DNA of 32,819 nucleotides, taken from CAVPRW01 sp046727435 [NCBI: bacterium]. GTDB taxonomy: Bacteria > Tectomicrobia > Entotheonellia > J063. Below, piece after piece: positions 1 through 8,470 of the stretch (positions are counted from its first letter, which is position 1; each line of letters opens with the position of its first letter). A program made the translations under genes and the position numbers. The stretch is taken from assembly GCA_046727435.1 (NCBI GenBank), contig JBKPCR010000533.1, positions 1 to 32,819 of the forward strand, written 5' to 3'. The notes beneath the pieces were generated by a model, which saw only the letters and a program-made list of their open reading frames with translations, was not told the DNA's origin and made no database searches.

Positions 1-810
1 GAGCTCGATGAAGCCGAATTCGGCGCTGCACCAAAGCGTGATCTCCTGACCCAAACGACTGAGATGCATCATCACCAACGCTGCATCGGCACAGCATTCG
101 ATCACGAAGTCGCGGTCGCTGACGGCGTCCAGGCTATTCTCTGCAATCGCCGGAAAATCGAGCAGCTGCGCCACATAGGCGCGGTCGATCGGGTAGGTAG
201 TGGTGGCAAGAGCACCGGCCCCGAGGGGGAGGACGTTGACGCGCGTCAAGCATTCGGCAAGCCGCTGACGGTCGCGCTCGAACATTTCGTCGTAGGCCAG
301 CAGATGATGCGATAGGCGGATTGGCTGCGCACGCTGCAGATGCGTGTATCCAGGCATGATCACGTCCAGATGGCGCTCCGCTAGATCAACCAGGGTGCGT
401 TGGAACTGCAGGATGTCGTCGAGGATGGTACGAATCTCGTCACGCAAGTAGAGCCGTATATCCAGGGCGATTTGATCGTTGCGGCTGCGGGCGGTGTGGA
501 GCTTGCCGCCGACGGGGCCAATGGTCTCGATCAGGCGCCGCTCGATGTGCATGTGGATGTCCTCCCAGCGCACATCAAACGCGAACGCGCCGCGCTCGAT
601 TTCGGACTCGATCGCCTGCAAGCCGTGAATAATGGTGCTGGCCTCCTCGTCGGCGATAATGCCGCACTTGGCCAGCATCCGGCAATGCGCAATACTGCCC
701 ACAATGTCGTAGGCATAGAGCCGCCGATCGAACAGGATCGAGGCCGTGAAGTGTTCGACGAGATTGTGCGTGGGCTGGCTGAAGCGACCTCCCCAGGCTT
801 TGGTCTCCAC
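1..810 (-). CDS. argH: Argininosuccinate lyase, N-terminal 270 residues (cut by window edge)
   Basis: Cleaves argininosuccinate to arginine and fumarate in the last step of cytosolic arginine synthesis; active as a homotetramer. The minus-strand frame reads [10 protein letters not shown] at the start, then EDIHMHIE, the TARSRNDQ substrate-binding motif, [11 protein letters not shown], and [11 protein letters not shown] near the edge, all in family order. The GTG at 808-810 is chosen because an in-frame TAG lies 18 bases upstream and a purine-rich AGGGGAG sits before it. The C-terminal part, with the catalytic-serine GSS loop, lies outside the window. The upstream neighbour would be argG in many genomes but cannot be seen. 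The identity is secure. Confidence 0.96.
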   Translation of the reverse strand, partial: METKAWGGRFSQPTHNLVEHFTASILFDRRLYAYDIVGSIAHCRMLAKCGIIADEEASTIIHGLQAIESEIERGAFAFDVRWEDIHMHIERRLIETIGPVGGKLHTARSRNDQIALDIRLYLRDEIRTILDDILQFQRTLVDLAERHLDVIMPGYTHLQRAQPIRLSHHLLAYDEMFERDRQRLAECLTRVNVLPLGAGALATTTYPIDRAYVAQLLDFPAIAENSLDAVSDRDFVIECCADAALVMMHLSRLGQEITLWCSAEFGFIEL

Positions 811-880
811 GGTGCTGCGCTCTCCCCTCTACAAGCGTCGCGCCATGAGTGCGCGTCCTCGCCTCTGGAAAATGCCCCAC

Positions 881-909
881 ACCGTAACAACCCCCCCGTG
901 GTTTGTCAA
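881..909 (-). promoter_or_regulatory. argH: Candidate argH promoter
   Basis: On the minus strand, TTGACA (904-909) is followed after 17 bases by TACGGT (881-886), about 70 bases before the argH GTG. The -35 is perfect and the -10 is weak. The spacer contains a run of seven G. Confidence 0.4.
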
Positions 910-910
910 C

Positions 911-1120
911 GACAAATTCGAGGAGAAAATAGCGGTGAGCTCAGTGAAAACGAGGAGCGATCGAGGTCGCTCGCCGACGACATCGAGGGCTAATCGGCGA
1001 TCAAGACCCCGAGCACTCTGTCGCTAGCATTCCGGCGGGCGTCATTCCTTCCTCAGCGCGGCGGAGCATGTCGCCCGCTCAGCCACTTCGCCGCGCTCGT
1101 TATCGGCCATGCGGCTATGC
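911..1120. other. Intergenic stretch, no gene seen
   Basis: Lies between the argH promoter and the end of the aspartic protease gene. Open frames here lack a ribosome site and show no familiar protein pattern. Confidence 0.5.
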
Positions 1121-1537
1121 TCATTTGACCTGTAAGACTGACTGGTCAGGGTGGGCTGGGTTCGGCATCAAGCGTTTCTGACGGCAATCGACATAAAGGT
1201 CGGTCTTTTCGAGAATGGTTTGTCCAACGATGACCTCATCGCCGAGCACCAAGGCTTCTTCAACCGTATGGCGCCCCAGTAACTCGTCGAATACGGGTTC
1301 GGTGACGTCTACCTCTTCACGCCGCCCGTCAGCACATTCTGCAACCTGTTTGAATGGCCGTGCCAACCCCAGTCGCTCGACGACCAACGACGGCAGGACA
1401 AAGGTTACGGCCCCTGTATCGACCAACGCATCGGCTTCCACCGCTCGTATTTCGTCTGGTCGCATCAAATTTCGGCGCACCAGAGCCATGTCGGCGGCGT
1501 TGCTCAGCCGCAGCATCACCCGCACTTCTCCCATCAT
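1121..1537 (-). CDS. Retropepsin-like (clan AA) aspartic protease family protein
   Basis: A 138-residue protein with the aspartic protease signature A-L-V-D-T-G-A at residues 37-43 (D40, T41, G42), followed by hydrophobic VTFVLP. This is the pattern of single-domain clan AA proteases that must dimerise to form an active site. The rest is beta-rich, including a VIVGQTILE segment near residue 100 that resembles the second conserved beta-hairpin of the family. Start ATG at 1537 follows GGGAG. It lies 14 bases downstream of the MmgE/PrpD gene on the same strand, so co-transcription is likely. Bacterial members are mostly uncharacterised; the substrate is unknown. It has no signal peptide, so it is probably cytosolic. 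Confidence 0.8.
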   Translation of the reverse strand: MMGEVRVMLRLSNAADMALVRRNLMRPDEIRAVEADALVDTGAVTFVLPSLVVERLGLARPFKQVAECADGRREEVDVTEPVFDELLGRHTVEEALVLGDEVIVGQTILEKTDLYVDCRQKRLMPNPAHPDQSVLQVK

Positions 1538-1551
1538 TCGACTCCCAAATG

Positions 1552-2919
1552 TCAGGCCATCAGCACATCCATGAGCGTGCCGATGTCGTCAAGTTGTTCC
1601 AGACCCTGCGCCAATTCGATCACTTGACGAAGGTCCTGACGCTCCAGCACGCCATAGGCGCAATCCTCGAACTTGTCCTGCAAGGCGACGGCCGTGAGCG
1701 GGTTGGCCGGATGGCCTTTCGGATACTGGATCGCCGTGCTGACCGTGCGGCCATCCCGGAGCGTGAGCGTCACCATCACCGGCAGCTCTTCGCCGTTGGT
1801 GTCCTTGTCCTGCACCTCTGGATGGCGCCTCATAGTCACCCGTTCGAAGAGCTGCTGTGCCGCCGGGCGTCGGACTTTCTCGTCCGAAAACGACAGCAAT
1901 CCAATGCGCTTATCGAGCAAGGCCGCGGCCAGGCAATATTGCATGCTGAACTTGCCTTCCAGGCCGGTTTGCGGGCGCGAGTGAATGAGAACCTCGATGG
2001 TTGGCCGTCCGACCAGACATTCGACGGCCACAACGTCTGCCGCGCTCAGCTGGTACTGCTGCACCAGCGCTAGGATGCCATCCAGTGCACGGTGGGTAAA
2101 GGCACAGCATGGATATTGCTTGATCGCCACCCCGGTGGCCAGCAGTTCATATGGATTACCCAAGCGCTTGACGATGTCATCGAGGTTATACTGGTTGGCG
2201 CCCGCATAGAGCTGGCAGAAGCCGTAGGGGGCCTCAAGTATATTCGCATCGGCTGTCCATCCGAGGTGGGCTAGTTGAGCCGCGGTCACGCCGTTCATCG
2301 CCGCCTGCCCAGGGTGTAGAGGTTTGGTCATGGTGCCGAAGTTCTGCCGCAGACCGGCCGCCGTTGAGGCCGCTATGCCGAAGGTCATGCGAGTTTGCTC
2401 GACATCCAGACCCAACAGTTTCGCACACGCTGCCGCCGCGCCCAGCGTGCCAAGTGTCGAGGTCGCATGCCAGCCGAGGTCGTAGTGCCGGGGGTTGACG
2501 CCCAGTCCAATCTTGGTCTCCACCTCAAAGCCCAGGGCATAGGCCAGCAGAACGTCTGACCCGGAAGCATGGACTTCCTGGCCAAGCGCCAGCACCGCCG
2601 GAAGCAACGGCACGGTGGGATGGCCACTCATGCTCCAGTTGACGTCGTCGAAATCGAGCGCGTGAGCCATTGTGCCGTTCGCGAGGGCCGCCAAGGCTGC
2701 CGAGGTCTTGAAGCCGCTACCGATCACCGCGGCTCGGGGGGTTTCGCTGCGCTCATGGACATACCGCGTTATCAGCTTGCCGATAGGCGTGGGAGAACCG
2801 ACGAGGGCGCACCCGAGCCCATCCAACATCGCCTCCTTGGCTCGGGCGTAAGCTTGCGCTGGGATGTCTGCGCCAGTGGTATCGACAACGAAAGCGGCGA
2901 GTAGCGTCGTGATGCCCAT
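1552..2919 (-). CDS. MmgE/PrpD family protein (2-methylcitrate dehydratase-like)
   Basis: A 455-residue protein matching the MmgE/PrpD fold along its length: N-terminal helical part with DGLGCALVGS, then the HALDFDD motif near residue 87, GHPTVPLLPAVLALGQ, the GWHATSTLGTLGAAAA stretch, and IKQYPCCAFTHRALDG around residue 265. The family includes 2-methylcitrate dehydratase, cis-aconitate decarboxylase and other lyase-like enzymes, so the exact substrate is not fixed by sequence. Proximity to meaB and methylmalonyl-CoA genes suggests propanoate or branched-acid metabolism. Start ATG at 2919 has a strong AGGAGGG site overlapping the end of meaB, so translational coupling is likely. It lacks methylcitrate synthase and methylisocitrate lyase neighbours, so prpD is not assigned. 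Confidence 0.9.
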   Translation of the reverse strand: MGITTLLAAFVVDTTGADIPAQAYARAKEAMLDGLGCALVGSPTPIGKLITRYVHERSETPRAAVIGSGFKTSAALAALANGTMAHALDFDDVNWSMSGHPTVPLLPAVLALGQEVHASGSDVLLAYALGFEVETKIGLGVNPRHYDLGWHATSTLGTLGAAAACAKLLGLDVEQTRMTFGIAASTAAGLRQNFGTMTKPLHPGQAAMNGVTAAQLAHLGWTADANILEAPYGFCQLYAGANQYNLDDIVKRLGNPYELLATGVAIKQYPCCAFTHRALDGILALVQQYQLSAADVVAVECLVGRPTIEVLIHSRPQTGLEGKFSMQYCLAAALLDKRIGLLSFSDEKVRRPAAQQLFERVTMRRHPEVQDKDTNGEELPVMVTLTLRDGRTVSTAIQYPKGHPANPLTAVALQDKFEDCAYGVLERQDLRQVIELAQGLEQLDDIGTLMDVLMA

Positions 2920-2928
2920 GATGCCCTC

Positions 2929-3936
2929 CTATGAGCTGCGTTCAGCGCCAGCATTCCTTGGCAGCAGCCAACGCCGCAGCGTTGCCTCATCGTCCAGAAT
3001 ACGGGCCGCAGCGGTATGGGGGTCCACCTCTGCCCGCATGACTTGCTCGACTAGTGCCGCTAGCACGCTGTCTTCTCGCACGTGTTGCGTCAATCGCTGC
3101 CTCACCCGATGCTCAACGAGCGCCCACAATTCGTTGCGGCGATGCAGGGCTCGCCGCCGCTGCAATTCCCCCGACGCTTCCAACAGGCGTCGGTGGGCGT
3201 CGATCATGTCGTACAGCGCCTCGACTCCGACACCCCGATGGGCTTGGGTGGCGACGATAGGGACGTCCCACCCATCCGGCGCCTGTTGGATCTCCCGCAT
3301 CATCCGCAGCTCCGCCATCAGCCCGTCTGCGCCCTCGCGATCCGCCTTATTGACGACGAAAATATCAGCGATCTCCATGAGACCCGCCTTGAGCGTCTGA
3401 ATGGTATCCCCGGCCTCGGGCACCAGCAAGACCACAGTGGTGTCGGTGGTTTCGACGATGTCGAGTTCCGTCTGGCCAACGCCTACGGTTTCAACCAAGA
3501 TGATATCCTTGCCCGCCGCGTCCATCAGCTTGATCACATCTTTAGCCGCGAGCGGTAACCCTCCATGACGGTCTTTCGTCGCCATACTGCGGATAAATAC
3601 CCCGGGGTCGAGGTAATGCTGCTGCATGCGGATGCGATCGCCCAAGATGGCGCCGCCCGAGAAAGGGCTGGTCGGGTCGGCGGCGATGATGCCAACAGTG
3701 AGGCCGTTCTGGCGCAGGATGGCGGTCAGTCGGTCGACAAGTGTGCTTTTGCCACCACCCGGAGGGCCGGTGATCCCGATGGAATAGGCCTTGCCAAGGT
3801 GGGGATAAAGCTGCTGCATGATCACCGGCACCGCCGGTTCGCCGCGTTCGACCATGGAGATTAGTCGCGCCAGAGGCCGCTGGGCACCGGTGCGCATCTG
3901 CTCCACAAGAGCGGTCACGGAGGCCTCATACGTCAT
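2929..3936 (-). CDS. meaB: Methylmalonyl-CoA mutase-associated GTPase MeaB
   Basis: A G3E-family P-loop GTPase that guards adenosylcobalamin loading and protects methylmalonyl-CoA mutase from inactivation. Visible motifs: P-loop GPPGGGKST at residues 57-65, AADPTSPFSGGAILGDRIRM at 85-104, ETVGVGQ (149-155) and NKAD (196-199), the guanine-specificity motif. The length of 335 residues is normal for the family. Start ATG at 3936 follows GGAGGG. The stop is TAG, 9 bases before the MmgE/PrpD start. It lies downstream of the B12-binding mutase subunit and epimerase genes on the same strand, which supports the assignment. The old name ArgK applied to this family; the arginine transport role is not supported. 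Confidence 0.95.
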   Translation of the reverse strand: MTYEASVTALVEQMRTGAQRPLARLISMVERGEPAVPVIMQQLYPHLGKAYSIGITGPPGGGKSTLVDRLTAILRQNGLTVGIIAADPTSPFSGGAILGDRIRMQQHYLDPGVFIRSMATKDRHGGLPLAAKDVIKLMDAAGKDIILVETVGVGQTELDIVETTDTTVVLLVPEAGDTIQTLKAGLMEIADIFVVNKADREGADGLMAELRMMREIQQAPDGWDVPIVATQAHRGVGVEALYDMIDAHRRLLEASGELQRRRALHRRNELWALVEHRVRQRLTQHVREDSVLAALVEQVMRAEVDPHTAAARILDDEATLRRWLLPRNAGAERSS

Positions 3937-4132
3937 GACCAGCTGCCCTCCGTCAGGCGCACTTGCCGGGTGCGATGTCGACGCGCCTCGTCAGACCTGC
4001 GGAGCACTGCTTCAGTGCGCCCGACTCGCCGATGCGCCACCGCTGGGCCTGCGGGCACTGGAAGTTGGCAGCGAACGTGACGGCATGTTGAGCATGGCAT
4101 GGAGAGGTCCACAACGCTGTGCACTCGAGATA
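3937..4132. other. Gap inside the methylmalonyl-CoA cluster, no recognised gene
   Basis: A minus-strand frame of 63 codons (3933-4124) starts with ATG and ends in an ATGA overlap with meaB, but its product (Arg-rich, no family pattern) is not recognised. The stretch may be leader sequence or a decayed gene. It separates meaB from the epimerase gene, which is unusual in this otherwise tight cluster. Confidence 0.4.
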
Positions 4133-4543
4133 TTATGGTAGGGGCGAGATCTGCGGCTCGACGAACTCAATGAGCACACCTTTGGTGCTCTTTGGGTGCA
4201 AGAAGGCGACGCGCGCCTTGCGAGCTCCGGGGCGCGGCCGTTCGTCAATCAGTGCAATGCCCTTCGCCCGCATATCTTGTAGCGCCTGCTCGATGTTGTC
4301 GACGCGGTAGGCTACGTGCTGCATACCCTCCCCCCGTTTCGCCACATGGCGAGCGATGGCGCCGTCGGGGGTCAGGTCCTCGATGAGCTCTAGCTCGCTG
4401 TCGCCGATGCGCAGAAAGGCGATTTTCATGCCATTGAAGACCTCGGTGGAGCTCACTTCAAGCCCCATGACCAGGCGATAGAACGCCACCGTGTCGTCGA
4501 GGTTCTTCACAGCAATGCCGATGTGGTCGATCTGCTGCAGCAT
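4133..4543 (-). CDS. mce: Methylmalonyl-CoA epimerase (VOC superfamily)
   Basis: Interconverts (2S)- and (2R)-methylmalonyl-CoA between propionyl-CoA carboxylase and the mutase. The 136-residue protein has the two paired beta-alpha-beta-beta-beta units of the vicinal oxygen chelate fold: IDHIGIAVKNLDDTVAFY at the start with metal-ligand His 7, ELELIEDL in the middle, GMQHVAYRVDNIEQAL with the second ligand His, and LIEFVEP at the end with the ligand Glu. The second of two close ATGs (4543) is preferred because GGAG sits 6 bases before it; the first (4549) abuts this site. Stop is TAA. It follows the mutase B12-binding subunit by 33 bases. Confidence 0.94.
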   Translation of the reverse strand: MLQQIDHIGIAVKNLDDTVAFYRLVMGLEVSSTEVFNGMKIAFLRIGDSELELIEDLTPDGAIARHVAKRGEGMQHVAYRVDNIEQALQDMRAKGIALIDERPRPGARKARVAFLHPKSTKGVLIEFVEPQISPLP

Positions 4544-4576
4544 ACCCATCTCCAGTGCCTGGAAGTGGTAGTGTTC

Positions 4577-5002
4577 TTAGCTGTTTCCCTTATCGACTGA
4601 GCGCGCCAGGGCTTGGCGGATATAATGAATGATATCTTGGGTCGAGGTCCCAGGTCCAAAGACCTCTGCGATGCCTAGTTCCTTCAGCTTGGGGCTATCT
4701 TCCTTGGGAATGATGCCGCCGCCGAGGACCAGGATATCGTCCGCCCCCTGGGCACGCAGCAGCTCTACGACACGGGGGAAGAGGTGCATATGCGCTCCTG
4801 ACAGGCAGCTCATGCCGACCACGTCTACATCCTCCTGGATCGCGGCCTGGGCGATCTTCTCCGGAGTCTGACGCAAGCCAGTATAGATGACCTCCATACC
4901 GGCGTCGCGCAGCGCCAGCGCCAGGACTTTCGCGCCTCGGTCGTGGCCGTCGAGGCCCGGTTTCGCGACCAGGACTCGAATGGGTCGCTCCCTATCCGCC
5001 AT
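4577..5002 (-). CDS. Methylmalonyl-CoA mutase small subunit / B12-binding domain protein
   Basis: A stand-alone cobalamin-binding domain of 141 residues. It has the base-off, histidine-on B12 motif D-G-H-D-R-G (D18, H20, G23; DxHxxG), then [11 protein letters not shown] around residue 60 and LVLGGGIIP around residue 95, giving the flavodoxin-like B12 fold. Such proteins pair with a separate catalytic alpha subunit in split methylmalonyl- or isobutyryl-CoA mutases. No catalytic subunit gene is seen in the window. Start ATG at 5002 follows AAGGAGGG; an upstream in-frame ATG (5041) has no ribosome site. It is the first gene of the minus-strand cluster. It could serve another acyl-CoA mutase, such as ethylmalonyl- or 2-hydroxyisobutyryl-CoA mutase. 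Confidence 0.92.
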   Translation of the reverse strand: MADRERPIRVLVAKPGLDGHDRGAKVLALALRDAGMEVIYTGLRQTPEKIAQAAIQEDVDVVGMSCLSGAHMHLFPRVVELLRAQGADDILVLGGGIIPKEDSPKLKELGIAEVFGPGTSTQDIIHYIRQALARSVDKGNS

Positions 5003-5110
5003 ACGTCGCCACCCTCCTTTCTGCCCCAAGTGAGAGGACACCTTCTGATGTGCCGCAATGTATCACTGGCTTTCGAAGCTTGTCAACGGCATTCCCCGGT
5101 GGGCGTTAAC

Positions 5111-5139
5111 TTGACTTTTCGATTAAGCGTGCATATATT
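5111..5139 (+). promoter_or_regulatory. tRNA-Leu promoter
   Basis: TTGACT (5111-5116), a 17-base spacer and TATATT (5134-5139) form a near-consensus sigma-70 promoter. It ends 21 bases before the tRNA. Confidence 0.75.
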
Positions 5140-5160
5140 TGGACGCACGCGAGTTGCTGT

Positions 5161-5244
5161 GCCGAAGTGGCGGAATTGGTAGACGCGCCAGATTCAGGGT
5201 CTGGTCCGGGCAACCGGGTGGAGGTTCGAGTCCTCTCTTCGGCA
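5161..5244 (+). tRNA. tRNA-Leu (anticodon CAG)
   Basis: An 84-base class II tRNA. The acceptor stem is GCCGAAG/CTTCGGC with discriminator A. The anticodon arm is CCAGA-TTCAGGG-TCTGG giving anticodon CAG. A variable arm (CCGGGCAACCGG) and a T arm with GGTTCGAGTCC follow. CCA is not encoded. The last 17 bases are part of the element's attachment core, so integration rebuilt the tRNA 3' end. Confidence 0.96.
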
Positions 5245-5247
5245 CTA
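5228..5247 (+). repeat. attL core (20 bp)
   Basis: GAGTCCTCTCTTCGGCACTA, covering the T-arm 3' side and acceptor 3' strand of tRNA-Leu plus three bases. It is identical to 25605-25624. The sequences diverge immediately on both sides of the core. Confidence 0.9.
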
Positions 5248-5300
5248 ATAAAATATAATTGCCGAAAATTCAGCAGGTTATCAAGCCAATGTCATGGGAT

Positions 5301-5322
5301 AGCTAACGAATAGCTAACGAAC
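5301..5322 (+). repeat. Left arm-type double repeat
   Basis: Two tandem copies of AGCTAACGAA separated by one T (11-bp period). The block recurs with one mismatch at 25472-25493 near the right end. Position and pairing suggest integrase arm or excisionase binding sites. Confidence 0.65.
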
Positions 5323-5341
5323 GGTGGCATATGCCGAGAGA

Positions 5342-5373
5342 GGGGGGTTGTCATAAGACAATCCCCCTTTTTT
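5342..5373 (+). terminator. Rho-independent terminator
   Basis: GGGGGGTTGTC, loop ATAA, GACAATCCCCC, then six T. The 11-bp stem has one G-T pair. It lies about 100 bases after the tRNA and would insulate the element from tRNA transcription. Confidence 0.85.
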
Positions 5374-5522
5374 GTTTGCGACCCATACCGCAGCCAAGTG
5401 ATAACCTTGGGTTTAGGGGCTCAGCACGTACAGGCGGCTGTGTGCAAGAGGCTTGTTCGACGCTCATCATCTTGTTAGAATCGCCCTCAGGTATACTTGT
5501 ACGGGGAAATAAAAGGGCGGAC

Positions 5523-6269
5523 ATGCCAAACTATAGACACCTCAATAACGCGCCTCTAATCGAGGCAATTATTGATCTGCGCGTAAAGGCACGTCCAGGG
5601 CTCCGTGCTGAGGAATTCGCTGCGCTAAAGACAGAGCTTGAGGGTCAGTTCCCGAAGATGGAAGAACGGCGCAGTTTAGAGGCTGGCTTTGAGGTCCGCC
5701 CAGGAAAGGGCCATGCCTCTAGTTTGCGTGATCTTGGTTTGCATGGATACTTCTTTAAGGCAGAGGACGAGAAGGCTATTGTCCAGTTTCGGGTGGATGG
5801 TTTCACATTTAATCGCCTCAGGCCGTATACGAGTTGGGCAGAACTCTTTCCAACCGCAATGAACCTTTGGCAAACTTATATTCGTTTGGCAAAGCCTGAA
5901 GTAGTCATTCGCCTCGCTGTTCGTTACATCAACCATATTCCCTTGCCCCTTGGACCCGAGCCATTTGAGCATTATCTGACAGCTGCTCCTACCATCCCAC
6001 CGCAACTTCCCCAGCACGTGAGCAGCTTTCTAACAAGAGTTACGATTCAGGATCCCACAAGAGAGATCGCAGCTAATATAGCCCAAGCTCTAGTACCGAG
6101 TTCTGATCCGAGGACACCTACCATTATTCTTGATATAGACGCATATAAACAGGGAGAGTATGCTCCTGACGATCCACAAATTGAAAACATATTCCTCGAG
6201 CTGCGCAGTTTCAAGAATTCCATCTTTTTTAATAGCTTAACAGAAGAAACTCTGAGGCGATTCGAATGA
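5523..6269 (+). CDS. TIGR04255 family protein
   Basis: A 248-residue protein with the TIGR04255 opening N-A-P-L-I-E-A-I-I-D-L-R-V (residues 9-21). It also shows the mid-protein FRVDGFTFNRL segment, WAELFPTAMNLW, and RLAVRYINHIPLP. The family is sporadically distributed in bacteria and has no established biochemical function. ATG 5523 is chosen: the ribosome site AAAGGGCGG precedes it and the conserved region begins at once, whereas the longer open frame back to 5331 crosses a terminator. The stop overlaps the next ATG (ATGA). AT content is higher than in the flanking chromosome. Its place between attL and the integrase marks it as cargo. Confidence 0.8.
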   Translation: MPNYRHLNNAPLIEAIIDLRVKARPGLRAEEFAALKTELEGQFPKMEERRSLEAGFEVRPGKGHASSLRDLGLHGYFFKAEDEKAIVQFRVDGFTFNRLRPYTSWAELFPTAMNLWQTYIRLAKPEVVIRLAVRYINHIPLPLGPEPFEHYLTAAPTIPPQLPQHVSSFLTRVTIQDPTREIAANIAQALVPSSDPRTPTIILDIDAYKQGEYAPDDPQIENIFLELRSFKNSIFFNSLTEETLRRFE

Positions 6270-6787
6270 CTATCGCAGCTACGCCGCCAATCACAGCATT
6301 TGCCATAGTGCCATGGAGTGACAGGGCACTCAGTGAGGAAGCACGCGTGATACGCGAGATGACCATAGCTGCGTCTGATTTTCCCGAAAGCATGGCAGTC
6401 GGTGAACCCAAGCGCTCAGCCCAGGAATCTTTGGATGTGGCCTATGCTGCAGCCCAGGAAGATGACTGGGATGGAATAGGTTCCGCACACGTGGAGCCTA
6501 GTACCTACGCCTATGCAACTCAGTTTCTAAGGATGTTACCCACATCGACTCCTTCTCCAGATATTTCAATAGATGCTGACGGCGAAATCCTTTTCGAATG
6601 GGATCAAGGACGTCGTCACATCTTTTCTGTAACCATCGGTAGAGACGGAACGCTCACCTACGCTGGCCTCTTTGGATATAGAAAGACGCATGGGACCGAA
6701 CATTTTCGTGCAGCTTTACCGTTGGTTATCCAGGATTGCCTTTCGCGTGTCATTGCCTCCGCTGCCAGTTCATCCCTCGTCCGATGA
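6266..6787 (+). CDS. Uncharacterised partner of the TIGR04255 protein
   Basis: A 173-residue protein of no known function. It has a D-D-W-D-G-I-G-S motif near residue 69 followed by a helix and T-P-S-P-D-I-S-I-D-A-D-G-E-I-L-F-E-W, which resembles a beta-sheet protein with an exposed DWDG turn. Another beta hairpin (FSVTIGRDGTLTYAGLFG) follows. No membrane or signal segment. It overlaps the TIGR04255 gene by 4 bases (ATGA) and the next frame by about 40, so all three genes form one operon. Confidence 0.75.
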   Translation: MTIAATPPITAFAIVPWSDRALSEEARVIREMTIAASDFPESMAVGEPKRSAQESLDVAYAAAQEDDWDGIGSAHVEPSTYAYATQFLRMLPTSTPSPDISIDADGEILFEWDQGRRHIFSVTIGRDGTLTYAGLFGYRKTHGTEHFRAALPLVIQDCLSRVIASAASSSLVR

Positions 6788-7162
6788 GGTCACAAGTCGC
6801 TACCTCCTGCAAAGTGGCCACTTCACCGCTTCAACTGGCCGTGAAAAGCCCAGAGCGTTTTATCCTGCGCCTCGCGACCACAAGGCATCCATTTTTCGTG
6901 TGCAGGCTTTATCAGAGGCAAAAATATGGAATCTCGGAATCCTATATGTGGCTGAGGCACGGAAGAGACCAATTTTAGCCCGAGCAGAGATTTGCGTGGC
7001 TGATATCAGAAGCATCACTCTGTCCGTGGAACCTGACGACCCCCCCCCCGCCATGCGAATATTACCGAATGGCCTACCGAAAAAGACGAGTGGATATCTC
7101 GAGCTCAGGAGTTGGCGGCTGTCTCAATTCTAAAGCTGCCAGAACCGAATGAGGCAGATTAA
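6747..7162 (+). pseudogene. Third gene of the TIGR04255 operon, frameshifted at a C10 run
   Basis: The frame reads LPPLPVHPSSDEVTSRYLLQ, GREKPRAFYPAP and ADIRSITLSVEPDDPPP. After a run of ten C (7040-7049) it goes wrong: the observed frame ends at 7133. Adding one C restores RHANITEWPTEKDEW and AQELAAVSILKLPEP to a TAA at 7162, a product of 138 residues. R-H-A-N-I after prolines is the pattern I associate with this uncharacterised family. A GTG at 6747 is a likely start, with an AGGA 11 bases before it; an ATG at 6672 would overlap the previous gene more. The shift may be a read error or phase variation. Confidence 0.65.
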
Positions 7163-7237
7163 CCTTTCCCCCGCTAGAGATTTTTGTGTAGCTTTACATT
7201 TTTTTACATAAACCCTTGCCAGCGATAAAGATTTATA

Positions 7238-8416
7238 TCATATATGGAGCAGCGCAGCCAGCTTGGCCGCCGCATCCTGCTGCATCGACGGCAAAGCATG
7301 GGCGTAGATGTTGAGCGTGATCTCGATCCGCTTATGTCCCAACCTTTCTTGAACGACTTTAATGGGCACCCCGGCCTGTAGCAGCAACGTCGCGCAGGTA
7401 TGGCGCAGACCGTGAAACTTGATCGGCCGCACGCCGGACTGTTTGATGAGCTTTCGAAATTCGTTCTGCCCCAGGTTGTTCATCTGCAAGGGATGCCCCA
7501 ATGTGTCGCCGTGCCGACGCAGGTGCTCCCATTCCTTCGCGAACACGAGACCGTGATCGTGGTAATGAGCCCAGTTCGCCAGCTTCAGCTCCGCTTGGTG
7601 CGCTTTGTGCCTCCGGAGGAGGGTCACCGTCTCGGCGGCAACGGAGATCGTTCGGCGCTCCCCGTTTTTCAGCGGGCCAAATACCGGTTGGGGGCCAGGT
7701 TTGATGAGCTGCCGAACAATCGCGACTGTGCCCGCGTCTAGGTCGACATCAGTCCATTTCAACCCGCAGAGCTCTCCCTTTCGTGCCCCACTATCAAGTG
7801 TGAGCGTATAGAAGGCGGCAGGTTGTGGTCCCACCTCTTTGGCCGCCGCAATGAACCGCCTCGCCTCCTCTGCTTCCCAGCAGTGCTTCAGCACATCTTC
7901 ATGGCCTTCTGGGCGATGCGGCTTGCCAATCACCAGCGACGCCACGTTCCGCTGCACCAAGCCTTGCAGTTGCGCCGCCTTGAGTGCGCTATGCAGCAGC
8001 GTGTGGTGCTGCTCCAATGTGGTGGGGGACAAGGCGGACTCATTATAGTACCGCTTGAGGTCCGTCGGTTTGAGCTGCTGCAGCCGGATGTGCCCGATGG
8101 CCAGTTTTAAGTGGCGCTCGATGACACTCTGCTAGGTCTCATAGGTCCGGAGCCACTTGTTCGGGGGTTTGATGGCGGTCTCTAGCCATTCGGTCAACCA
8201 CTCACCCAAGGTTAGCCTTGAAGGCTCCACGTATTCGCCACGGTGCAGGTTGTGAAGGAGATCGGTCAGCTTCCGCTCCGCATCCCGCTTAGTGCCCTGC
8301 ACGGTGAACCATTTTTGCACCCGCTTCATTTTCCCGGTATCCGGCACAATCTGATACCCGATATCCAGAATGATATTCCAGCTATCCTTATAGCGCTTGC
8401 GGATGCTTCCTCGCAT
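7238..8416 (-). pseudogene. int: Tyrosine integrase of the element, interrupted by in-frame TAG
   Basis: One continuous frame of 392 codons with a single TAG at codon 95 (8132-8134). The N-terminal part (MRGSIRKRYKDSWNIILDIG) is an arm-binding domain. The sequence after the stop (QSVIERHLKLAIG) continues the SAM-like core-binding domain. The catalytic domain has all residues: R212 (GARKGEL), H335 and R338 (HGLRHT), H361 (LGHKRIEIT) and Y371 (IYAH). Start ATG 8416 follows GGAGGG. Changing TAG to TGG or TAT/TAC would give a full-length protein. It is the expected enzyme for the tRNA-Leu attachment sites. As written, only a fragment with or without re-initiation at 8032 could be made. Confidence 0.88.
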
Positions 8417-8470
8417 AGGATGCCCCTCCCTCCATGCGTCTCAAAAATGACAGTGTAAATCTGCTACTGG

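Noticed and set aside
2929-2931. MeaB and MmgE/PrpD are in the same frame across a TAG, as if fused
   Set aside because: Both are full-length families with their own ribosome site; the frame match is chance.
5331-5522. N-terminal extension of the TIGR04255 protein to 5331
   Set aside because: It would translate through a strong terminator and the family starts at about 5523.
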